A program made the translations under genes and the position numbers. Of a stretch of DNA of 64,000 nt, positions 26,901-37,945 are shown one piece after another. Source of the DNA: Pithys albifrons albifrons. Its lineage: Eukaryota; Chordata; Aves; Passeriformes; Thamnophilidae. Every line of letters starts with the position of its first letter. Positions within the stretch are counted from its first letter, which is position 1. The stretch is taken from positions 32,801,724 through 32,865,723 of the forward strand of contig NC_092463.1 of assembly GCF_047495875.1 (NCBI RefSeq), in the 5' to 3' direction. Below the pieces are notes generated by a model. The model was not told the DNA's origin and ran no database searches. It was given only the letters and a program-made list of their open reading frames with translations.

Positions 26901-29900
26901 GGATCTTGAGGTCTGTTCTGAGCTTGTGGTACAAACACAAAGTAAATGGAATGTTTATGCTGTCAAAATCTTGCATTTAAAATAAGAGGAAAGATAACAG
27001 AGAAAGGCAAAAAGAGAATATAAGACGGCAGTAAAATGATATTCAACATGGTATAAGATAGTAACTTTTGACATTCTAGTTACAGACACAAAGTAGATTT
27101 ACTAGTGTCATGGATAAATAAAAAAATCAACTGCAAAAGTTCTGGGGAAAATGCATGTGCTGGGTGATGATGTATTGAAAGACTACATCAGGTAAAGGGA
27201 GTCTGAAAGAAGAAGAGGTAAGTGAAGTTTTTGCAGATGCAACAGGCAGACAGTGAAGACTTGCATCATAAGTCAGAGGCAAAGGCTGATTTCTCTCTAT
27301 CAAATTGGAAGTAGCTGAGGTAGTAATAAGCTTCCAAAGGTTCTGACATTACAGGCCAGTGTTGGAGATGGTACATTGCTTGGTTTGTTTCCCTAATGTA
27401 TTTCTTACGTTTTGTTTATCATGGATCTGTAGAATAGACTATATTCCTACTTTTTTTTTTCTAGAAGAGTGTAGAGCAGTAAAGTTCAGAGATGCATTGT
27501 ACAACAATATGTAATCTTAATACATGTATGTATGAATCATATGTACATATAGGATGTATGTAATTATATGTAGTAAGTTGCACTTTTGCAAACTGCTTCA
27601 TATTAGACCAGCCTACAGCAGTTAAAATCAGAGCTACACTACATTACATGAACTCAACATCATGCTTTTCTACTGTTTCTGTTACATAATAACTTTTTAA
27701 AAATGTATTTAAAAAAGAAACTAGTGCATATGTTACCATATTATGAATACATTGTATTGTTACAAAATACTTGTGAAATTGAACATATTCATTGATGTAA
27801 TTCCTAGGATAGCAGTCCTTGTTATTTTTTTTAACAAGTTACATTTTTGGGGGTATTGGTGTTGATGCAGTTGTGCTGAAATAACATCAAATCTGTTACA
27901 ATCAAGCAAAACTCTTCATTTTTGCCTTAGAATGTTAGTGAGTGGAAAGCCTTTTGATAGAATTTGTGACTGTTCAATAATCCTAAATTAATACTCCAAG
28001 TATAAGCTTCCCTATTTCCCCCAAGCCCACTGGTGGCTGATGTAGGGATTTATCTTCTGTTCAGGCTCTACTTTTTGGTGTCTGAATGGGAATTAATATC
28101 TCTTGTAATATACAGCGAGTTTGTTAGTGATGTTCCCACATTTTTATAGAATGTAGCAACTGGATTGTCTGATCTCTAAACCCATGCACACTAACTGGGT
28201 ATGATGCATAGTGGAATCCAGTGGTAAGTGTTGTGTCTTCTCAGTTCCCATGGCAGTGCTGTGACCAGGTGCATTAGCTACAGATTCCAAAAATTAAAAC
28301 AGAGTTGCAGGCATCGAGGAGAAGAAAAATATTATTGGCATGGAGTTATTCTGAGTATATTGAGTTCAATCACAGGACACCAGTTAAAAGTCATGTATTT
28401 CTTGACTTCATACATGAAATGCATATTTTTCCAAGTGGCACATAACAACATATAGTGCAACTATATAATAAGCACAGATCTCTATAGACAATAAAATTAT
28501 CATCTCAGTTTAAGAAAACAATTACTAACATAAATGCACTTTAAAAGATTCAGAAAGAAAAAACATGATGTATGTATGCCTCAATGACTGTTTTGGTTTA
28601 TTTGCTCAATGTAGAAATTTTTAATTTTTATTCTGTGTTTAATATCACTGAAACATCACCAGGTCATCCTTTCTCTCTAGAGACTAGCTAGGATGTAGTG
28701 GATTTGGTGCTGGAAGATTTAAAATTACATACCTCCTTTTTCCAGTTCCCTCTTGGCACCTTCCATCTGTGGTGAGGAGTGGCAGCTACTGTCAGCAGAA
28801 GTAATGGCAGAGGCAACAGCAAGATACAGTGAAAGATTCAGTAGTAAGATTAGGTTTGTTTCTTCTACTGTGCTTTTACCCAAATAGGCAAGTTCTAGTT
28901 CCTCAGTAAACTGAGTAGTCAGCATATGCCCAGGCTGGTTTTAGTCCACAAAAGAGATTTCTATCAATCTTGAGTATTTCAGCTACTTCAGCACTAGACC
29001 ATATTCCCTAATACCTTGTACCAGAAAACCAACTTCCCTTGACCCAATTGCAACAGTTTGCAATGTCTTCAGTGACAATTTAATACAACTTAAATAAAAT
29101 CCTTTTCAAATTACTTGTACAAAAAATAGGACTAAATGCTAATAGAAATTAGTAAGATTTGATTTTCTGATCAGTCCCATATGCAGAAAGTAAATAGCAA
29201 TTGTGTTAAAGATGTGCGCCAAACTTAATTTAAAACTTCGCATTTTTCCTTTATGTGCTACTTTCATATATTAGAATTAATAAGGAGTGAGTTTTTTAAA
29301 ATGCATAGAAAATTATTAACATTCTTATTTGCAAACTCCTTACTTGCTTTCTTAGTAAAGCTTTGCAAGACTGGAAATAATCTTCTTTTATTTAAATTAC
29401 TTTATTATCATGCCTGGAAATAGTTGTAGGTCATCTGGTATAGGTGAAGTTACAGCAAGTGGTTGATGGGGACTAACACTTTTGGTGGCTGAATTTTTTT
29501 ACTTAATGTAACAAAAAGTGTGAGCTCAAACCTTTCAAATGTGTCAGAAGTTTTCTCAATGTACTCTACTGGATCTTAGTTGACTGTCTTAAGCAATATT
29601 AAATTGGGCCCATCTTTAGCATATCTCTGTCCTGTGAGTGAATAAAACAGTTGTGTGCTTGAATACTGAGCAGTACCTCAATAGTAAAAGTCTTGATTAT
29701 AGAGGATAGGTATTCTCACTGGAATCAGTAATCATTATTATTTAAAAAAATTCTATTAAGCCTTGTTAAATCCAGCAATTTTAGTGAACTTTCTGTTGTT
29801 ATAGCCCCTTAAATAAATTCTGTCACTCAATATTTTTCCATCAGTCACTGTGAATGCTGACTGTCAGTATTTGCTTTAGATGTTTGGTTTTATTCAGGAT

Positions 29901-32900
29901 TTATTTACTGTGTTTATTTTAGTTTTGCTCAAGATATCTCTAATTTTTTTTCCCATGAAATGGAATAAGATAAAATTTTGTATCTTATATGGGTACAAAA
30001 TATTTCCACCTGTACAATTAAGTGACATTGCATCTCATATTGTGCCAGGTAATGAGAATGTAGAATATTTGGGTTCTAGGATTATCTTTGAATTGGTGTC
30101 TAAACAGACCTATAACATTTTTTCTTATGTTTCTCTTAATAAAAGTGTTGATCTATCTTTTTGTATAATAATGATGTTGATGTATTTCTGGTAGTGTTTA
30201 AATCTTTAATACTTTGATTTTTATAAAGATGGAACAAAATAGTTGCTTTGCACATACATAATAAAATCAAATATAATTCAACAAAATCTTCAATACTATT
30301 AACATGTTAATATAAATTTTTGTTTTAAAAGAGAAGGAAAATTCAGCAACTATTACAGGAGTGTTTTTTCCAACCTACTGGTTTTGTAGCAAAGACAAGT
30401 TTTCTGGCCAAAGTTAGTTTCATAGAAGTGAATATATTAGTGTTACTGGATAGTACATGGGATTATATTCTTCACCAGCAATGTGAGCATTCTCCCATTG
30501 TTACTTCAGTTTAATGTGTGAAATAGTAAAAGCTTAGTATATCAAAGCTGGCCCAGGGAAGAACTGCTTTGCTTTACTCACACAAATCAGCCCAAGTTGT
30601 AGAATTCTTTCAGTTATCCATTTTGCACCTGATCTCGTTTATGCACAAAATTAGCTATCCTGTGTGGTATGCCCGTGTGATGGTGGTTTTAAGAGCTACT
30701 AAATCAGCTAGACATAAATAAATGGCAAGGTCCAAAGGAATGTGCTATAATATACACCATACATTGTAAACATCGTTTTAACAGGCAGATTGTTCTTCCA
30801 GTATAGAACACATTCTAATTGCTAAGTTGTTACACAGTAGCAAGTTTCCTCAAATTGGAAAAAAGAAGGATATCACCTGCATTTAAACTATATTGATATA
30901 TATATATATGAAAATACATTGATTATGTTAAATAATTTTCTTTAATAAGGAAGAAAATTTTGTCAGAAGGGAAAATATTTTTCTTACTCAGGCTTTTGTT
31001 CATTTTTGCTTTGAAAATCCACAGTTTGATGACTTACTGCAAATGACCTAGGTAGCCTGACTGCAGATATGTTGTGGAAGCTCTTCTTAATGACCTTTTA
31101 CTGCTAACCAGAGTATAGTTGCTATTTCTTGTCATTGGGCTGCACGAGCAATAATCTGTCAAGTTCTATCCACTGGTTCCTTGTTATTGAAAAAAACACC
31201 AACTTTGAGAGAAGCTGAACATGGAAGTAGTCTTGCAAGGATTAGTTTGCAGTTCAGGAAGCTTGATGGTATATGGAAGATTTTAGATTCATTCTGAGCA
31301 TGTAAATTTCATTTCATGACAGAAATTTGTTTGTGTGAAAGATCCATTTTTATCTGCCAGGGATCTTCCCAAGCCAGCTTCTCTCAGGGTTGACCTTAGG
31401 TTTAAATAACATCATTGACGAAATAAGGGCCTGTTTATATAGCTTAACTTGCCAATTAGAGAGGTAATACGACCTTTCTTATCCTTGCCAACATGAAGAC
31501 CATTCAGAATCATAAATCACAACATTTTAAAGGGTGAAATGTGTTCACTACAGCATAAAAAAATGTGGCAGTAAGTGGGCAAATATACAAGGAAAAAAAA
31601 GATGGACAAAAGAGGCGATATTCTGTTACAGATAGACTGACATCAGTAGAATGTTTCTAGTGTTATTTAGAAAATGAATCATGTAATTGCATGGTTCTAT
31701 CATGTGTTCATGTCATTTAACTATATCCTAATTAATTTACTACTTTTATCTTTCACATCTATGTCTCTTTGTTTTTCTAAAACAAACCAGACAGAGACAG
31801 TAATAACAGAAGCCAATGAAAACATGGGAGCTAATGGAAGATTATCCTGAGCTCAGGATACTTCCTGGCACCATCACTTAACAATATCCAGCCACATTAT
31901 TTCTGTGTGTGCCTTAAATCTCCAGCACTCATTGCTGGAGGGAAGCACCCTATCAGCTGGCTGTGTAATGTGGCTCTCTCAGAAAGAGAGATTCAGAGAC
32001 CAGCTTCTGTGTATTCCATTTTCTCTTCCTATCATTTCTTAAGCCAGGTGTTTTCACAGTAAACTGGAGCTTGTAGTTGTCACAATAGAAGTGAATGAGC
32101 TATTCTTCTCCTGTGCAGCTGCAGAGGACAGAGGTAAAGACATAGACATTATTTTCTGGAAAGTAGGAATATTGTATAATCATGGCAAAAGTAATGAGCT
32201 TTTAACAGTGCTGAGTTAAGACCCATCAGACCGTGTCACCATCCGGGTGCAGTTTTCATTGATTGAGGTGGTATCTCAAGAATTACTTACATCTTTCATT
32301 CAAGCAGAGATTTATTTAGTCAGGGTTCTTGGCACATATGATATGACGATTGTTTGTTTTGTTGTTTATTTTTGGTTTTGGTTGTTTTTTAACATTAGTG
32401 GTCTGATTATTGGATAACTGCAGGTTGATCATGTAAGTATTTGGGGGAAATACAGAAGGTGAAGTTACAATGTTTGCAGAAATGCTGCCTTAGACAATGT
32501 TGGTCAATGTGCTGCTGTCCTAAAATAGAGGTCTGAAGCAATGGCAACACCTGCTTCTTCCCAAGTATTTCTTCTCCTGTTACAATTTTATATGTGCATA
32601 TGGACACTGGTTACTTTCTGTCTAATAGGTGCATAGTTTGCATAGCTCTTGTGACTACTAACTGTATTTGTATCACTGGCTGAGGGTCCATTGCTCAGCT
32701 ATTTACAAGTTAGTGTAATATTTATATGTAGAACTTGATAAAATGTTACAGCTATGTGTACAAATAAGTCCTTCATAGTTACCTGCGATGAGAGTGTACT
32801 GTTTATAAATAATAATCGGAAGATAAATGTGCTAAATATGAAAGCCTGCAGATTCAAAAAGGGAGATCTAGTGCATCTGTGGTTCAATTAAAAAAAATCA

Positions 32901-33283
32901 GAAATTTAAGTTCTATGTTTATGTAAAAATTTGGTTGCGAAACAATAATTCAGCATTAAACAAGTAGAACAACCACTCCTTATGTTACAATAAGAGGCTG
33001 TAATTTCAGTTGAGTGATCTAATGATGGCCAAACTTGAGAGAATTATCTTAAACCATCTCAAGTGAACCATGATTAAACCTCAGGTTTTAGCCTAATTAA
33101 TCTGCTCTGAAGGACTCTGTTAATGTTTGCAGCTATTATTCAAGCCATGGTGTTAATGTTTGTAAGCAAAATAGTATCTGTGATGTAATACAAATATATA
33201 GACTATCTGGGCAAGCAACTTTTTCTTTTGCTTTTTAAAATATATTTGAATAGTTTTGATTTTGATACTGTTGCATCCAGAGA
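20960..33283 (+). other. RYR3: RYR3 intron 1, first part
   Basis: No interspersed repeat of a family I recognise appears in these 12.3 kb, and no internal exon can be supported. Low-complexity items include a TG run near 24430, A/C-rich tracts near 25975-26015 and a TA run near 30897-30908. A perfect 18-bp palindrome at 31843-31860 and an 8-bp-arm hairpin at 33033-33064 are the only symmetric structures I noted. The 104-codon hydrophobic frame at 29880-30194 looks like chance in T-rich DNA. Confidence 0.7.
31843..31860. repeat. Perfect 18-bp palindrome
   Basis: TATCCTGAGCTCAGGATA reads the same on both strands and has no spacer. It could be a symmetric protein-binding site or simply chance. 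No known consensus is matched with certainty. Confidence 0.85.
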
Positions 33284-33400
33284 AAGGCTAGGGCCAACTA
33301 GGTGCTGTACAAACACAAGAAAACTGTATTCTCTGATGCAAAGAGCTTACCTTGGTGTGTGAGTGGACAGGTTGGAGGTGCATAAGGAAAATGAGACTTT
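33284..33400. repeat. Possible ancient amniote interspersed repeat
   Basis: The stretch contains TAGGTGCTGTACAAACACA, then GCAAAGAGCTTACC, then GACAGGTTGGAGG. That series resembles the tail of an old interspersed repeat found in amniote genomes. The family cannot be named from memory and the copy is decayed. Confidence 0.35.
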
Positions 33401-33494
33401 GGTCAGTATGAAAAGAGGAAAAGCCTAACACATTTGAAATACTACACTGCAAAATGAAGATGTATAATGAAAAGGGAAAGGAAGGAAAGGGAAC

Positions 33495-34123
33495 TGTGCT
33501 GGTTTAAAGGCCAACCAGCAGGGGAAATGAACTCACCACGAGAGAGATTATAAGTCAGAGCTAAAATGTAATAATAATATTACAATAAAAACACTGACAC
33601 AAAAGGAAAATTGCTTTCAACTCACAAAAACCCAGCAGTATAACCCAGTGTCCTGGGGCACAAACCCAAGGGGGTTTGTTAGCCCTTGTGCTGAGACCCC
33701 TGTGGCTCCCCCAAGTCCAGAGCAAAAGGAAATGAAAAACCTGTTGGTGCAGGCAAGGGCTGTGGTCTGGGCGAGAGCGGTGATCTCCTCCTGTCGAGGT
33801 CCTGCTGCTCCTCTGGATCCAACAAAAAGTTCCCGAGGTCTTCTTACCCACCACTTATGTACCCTCAGGGAACACCCAGTCCCTCCCCTTGGGTGGGGAC
33901 TCACACAATGAGTGATTAACTCTGGAGCCAGGGGGTATTGTTGAACTGTTGATGGCCCATTAGCAGCCACACCCCCTCAGGCTGGGTGTGAAGCTGATAA
34001 TGACTCCCTGGGCAGCTGCTGCTAATGGTCCATTGTCCTTGGGGAATGAATAGAGGGGGTAGAATACACAGCTTTGATCACCCCCACACAGTGTTAGCTG
34101 GTCCCTCCTGCTGAACTAGGACA
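33495..34123. mobile_element. Solo LTR of an avian ERV (ERVL-like), copy 2
   Basis: A 629-bp element beginning TGTGCTGGTTTAAAGG and ending GAACTAGGACA. It is flanked by an exact 5-bp direct repeat, GGAAC, at 33490-33494 and 34124-34128. TG...CA ends plus a 5-bp target duplication fit a class III (ERVL-type) LTR; in vertebrates class I usually makes 4 bp and class II 6 bp. It belongs to the same family as 8325-9019. No gag, pol or env sequence adjoins it, so it is a solo LTR left by LTR-LTR recombination. It lies within RYR3 intron 1. The frames across it on both strands are not genes. Confidence 0.88.
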
Positions 34124-34799
34124 GGAACCCAAACAAATGAGAAAAGAGGTCGTGAGTTACCTCTGCAGGAAAGCTCCATGACAGATGGTATATGACTCCC
34201 CAAGAGAAACAAACACCACAAAATTTGAATATTCTGCAGATGGACATTTGAGATTAGTACCAGAAACTTAACAGAAATGGAATTTGCTTTATTGAAAGGA
34301 TGGTGACTAAAGGAAGTGTTGTAAACTATAGAATATTGCCTTTAGAGAGGATGTTCTTTGATGTTTGATCTTTGTATACTTTCAAGCCTAATCAATAAGA
34401 AAGAATATTCAATCTGTGAAACAAATAGCAGCTAACAAGCTCCAAGTGATGTCTATGTGTTAGAAAAACAAATTAATTGTTTGTAGAATTGCCTTGTGAA
34501 TGTTTAGGGCTGGACCTGCTTCAGTGATCTCAGATCTAGGGGGAGGTTAACAAAGCTTGGGAAGAAAGATATCCACTCATAGTGGACACAAAGAATGTAG
34601 AATTTGTGGGCCATTAGGACATCTGGCAGAACTCCCAAGTGAGGAAGTATGTCAGCTTGAGGCAATTTGGAAGGGTGGGGACCTTGGTCAGAAGTCTCAG
34701 ATTCAATACCCCTGATTTCTCTAATACAGAGAGACCAAATATGCCTCGATGTAAGTGAAAAAATAACTCTTTACCAAGAGGAAATGCTGACAACAATAT
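34124..34799 (+). other. RYR3: RYR3 intron 1 between two LTR-like blocks
   Basis: No recognised repeat or exon. It begins with the right-hand copy of the GGAAC target duplication. Confidence 0.5.
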
Positions 34800-35640
34800 T
34801 GGTGAAATTGGGTTAAACCAACCAATGAGGAGGATGTTCCCAAGCCCTGCCCATCAGACCAAATCAAGATGGCAGCCGGCCTCTGCCTCCTGGAAAAAAC
34901 ACACCTGGTCACAGGACAGAGACAGGGTGGCTGCCTTTCTAGGTGGTTTGCCTCCACCACAACTGGGAAACCTGGCAGGAATGGTTAGGAGTCAGCACTG
35001 GAGTGAGGCTGCAGTGCCGGTACAGGCAGTCAGATCAGGGCCATGGATCCCCCAGGTGACTGGAAGGACCTGCAAGACACCTGTTGGATCCAGCAATGAG
35101 ACTTCATTGCTGCAATTATGATGTTTGGTGGTTGAAGTGATGGCTGTAGTCCTGTCAGAGTGGTCGTAGTAGTCCAGATCCATCAAGGTGGTGGTGGTGA
35201 GGAAAGTCCTCTGTGGTGAGGGAAGGAAACCCAGGGTCAAATGAAGTCCGAGTGTGGTCTTTTATTGGGCTTAGGCCAGGTGGGAATGCTCCAGGTACCT
35301 CCCCTGGGGTGGGGAGTTCTACACTAGATGATGTAATACTGGTTCACAGGACATTTCAGGAGCCTTTGACACCTTCCAAGGTGTTACAGCTGCCTGTTGT
35401 GACAGTACAGGTGGATCCATTATAGCCCATCAGCAGAGATCAATATCTTAAGGCCACGTGGGAATTGTGCTGTGTCTTCCCCAGAGGAAAATTATCACAG
35501 TTGAATCATTTGTGTGAGAACAATGGAACAACACTCAGCTTGTAACCTGAGGGTGCTGGTGTGCACAGGGCCAGCATCTGGGTGGTTACTTTTCACATTG
35601 TCAGGTTTCACCTGGATTGTCTGAGTCATCAAATAAAGGA
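34800..35640. mobile_element. Divergent LTR-related block
   Basis: It is GC-richer than the intron around it. Its right half (about 35210-35600) runs parallel to the solo LTRs in the same order: a GCCAGGTGGGA...CTCCCC...GGGGAGTTC block, then GCCCATCAGCAGA (GCCCATTAGCAGA in copy 1), then AGAGGAAAATTATCACA (GGAGGAGAGTTACCACA in copy 1), then GGGTGCTGGTGTGC. It therefore appears to be an older or different subfamily of the same LTR group. The left half (34800-35200) matches nothing I can name. The boundaries are uncertain and no target duplication was found. Confidence 0.5.
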
Positions 35641-37273
35641 AATATGGGGAGAGACTTGACTAGGGAGACAAAGGATCTTTATATTCAGTCACTGTGAATA
35701 CACATTAGGAGCAAATATTCCCAGGGAGAGATTGGAAAGAGTTCATACATATTTCCCCTTTAGCTCTACCTGAGGGTGTATAGAACACAGTGAGAATAGC
35801 TGTTCTCCTGTCTCTTGTTTTTTGAGGTCATATAATATCAAAAACTTGTAAGAAATGGCAGCTTTTTTATTAATTTTGACATGCCTGGCTTGTCAAAACT
35901 GTGAGTCCTAAAAGTAATTTTCTTGCTCTTAATGGAAAATTACAAATAATTAGGAGTTTTTGTGGAAAATAAAAACTTCAAAGTGGAATCTACATTCAGA
36001 AATGAGCAAGACCTCATCTTCTTGGATATGCAAGGATTACAAAAAACAGGTCAAGGTACTTTGCTGAGAATACTGAAATTCTTTTGTCATTGCTCCTCAA
36101 AGTTCATAGATTCTTTTTGAGACTTGTTGAGTCACTGAGACTTTCCAGTCTTTTTGTTTGCCTTATTTTTACCATATAGCATTCATCTGAAGTATCTTTA
36201 CTTAGTCTTGCATTTGCTTTCAGTGAATGCAGAAACATTTATTTACGTATCACAGGAACAGAGAACTTGCAGAAGAACTTTTTGAGTAATTGAAGCCATT
36301 TTGAACTGAAGTTTAAATTTAAAGCTAATTATATCTTTTCTCCTGGTATTTTTATCAAGGTAAAAATCCACTGATCTAGTACTCTTTCTTCAGTTTTTCA
36401 GCTTAAATATATTTATATATTTATAGATTTTTTTTAAATGTGTGCCAACTTTAATTTATCAATATATTTATAAAGAAAAATTCTATTACCTCTCCAGTTT
36501 GTCTTTTCTGCAATAAGTAAATTGAGTTTGTTTAGCTTACTTTCATATGACTGGATATTTGGTTTCCTTACAATTTTGCTATCTCGTTTGTACTCCTGAT
36601 GTCTGATGCTCCTTTAACCACAGTGGGCAATCGCTTCTAGGACAGCAACATAGTAAGTTCTTATTTCCTTGGTCAGGACTTGCTCCCCTTTCATAGCAAG
36701 GTCATATTGACATATATTAAAGAATATAAATTCAACCTAGGCACCAACCTAAAAGAAAAGGCTAAGTTTCTAACCCTTTTCTGAAGGCTGCAAAGTCTCT
36801 AACTAAGCTAATAAAGGAAAGAGCCACAGTCAATTCTCTAGGCTTGAGACAAAGTGGGAGTACACAGTTTACATGCCTACAGCTAAAATAATTCCCTGGG
36901 GTATTAGCTGTACTGCCTATTGGAAGCAGTCCCTGGCCTGTTTGGTACCTTAAGTCATGCTAAGGTATTTTCTGGCAAGGTTCTAGTAGGTACAGGGCAG
37001 TGTATTTCCCAGGTTCATGCCAAGTTAAATGCATGGTCTTCTGTCAGTGAAATCTTTTTGTACTAAGAGAAAGTAGTAAAATGTCAGGTACTCGACTAGT
37101 CTTTCTATTGGCATCAGTTAGAGAGGATTGTCATATTGCTTTTGATGAGTATTCTTTTTCGATGGTCATATTTCTGTTCAGTATCACATTTTAGTTATGA
37201 AGGAAATTTGTTTTTAATTCAGAAGAAGTAGTTCCAGGAATATCCTTTCCCCTTGTAGCATCATAGGCAAGAA
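35641..37273 (+). other. RYR3: RYR3 intron 1, nothing recognised
   Basis: No exon or repeat family is recognised. TA-rich runs occur near 36400-36475. Confidence 0.5.
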
Positions 37274-37945
37274 TGTAGAATCATCAGGGTTGGATGAGAC
37301 CCTTAAGAATAAGTCCAGATGTTAAGTAGAACTGCTGTGTTCACCACCAAACTGTGTTCCTGAGTGCCACATCTATGCATCTTTTAAATACCTCCAGGGA
37401 TGGTGCCATGGCCACTTCTCTGGGTAGCCTGTTCCAGTGCTTGAGAAACCTTTCAGTGAAAACATATTTCCTGATACCCAGTCTAAACCTACACTTGTGC
37501 ATCTTGAGGGCATTTCCTTTTGTCCTGTTACTTGTTACTTTGGAGAAGAGACTGATCCCCACCCCAACCTCCTTTTAAGGACCTGTAGAGAATAATAAGG
37601 TCTGCTATGAACCTCCTTTTCTCCAGCCTAAACAACCCCAGCTCCCTCAGCTGCTCCTCTAGTCCTTTCACCACATTTTTGCCCTTCTTTGAACATGCTC
37701 CAGAACCTCATTTCTTCTTGTAGTGGCAAGGCTAAAAACTGAACATAGATCTAAAGGTGCAGCCTCAGCAGTGGTGAGTGTAGGGGGGCGATCCTGCTGG
37801 CCACACTGTGTACGATGCAAGCCAAGATGCATTTGGCTGTCTTGGCTATCTGAGCACACTGCCGGATCATGTTCAGACAGGTGTTCACCAACACCCCCAG
37901 GTCCTTTTCCACTAGGCAGCTACCCAGCCACTCTTCTCCGAGCAG
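37274..37945 (-). mobile_element. CR1 LINE 3' portion
   Basis: Reverse-strand CR1. Reading the + strand, it begins with the inverted 3' terminus (TGTAGAATCATCAGGGTTGG). It continues through the end of ORF2 (minus-strand frame KHWNRLPREVAMAPSLEVFK), the CTCCAGCCTAAACAACCCC block at about 37622-37640 and further into the reverse-transcriptase C-terminal region. It stops near TACCCAGCCACTCTTCTCC. It is 5'-truncated with several indels, and it is antisense to RYR3. Confidence 0.9.

Noticed and set aside
29880..30194. 104-codon hydrophobic frame as a small membrane protein
   Set aside because: T-rich intronic DNA gives Phe/Leu/Ile-rich chance translations. No splice or promoter support.
8325..34123. 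The two similar LTRs as ends of one provirus
   Set aside because: They are 24.5 kb apart with RYR3 exon 1 between them and no retroviral genes. Copy 2 has its own target duplication, so they are independent solo LTRs.
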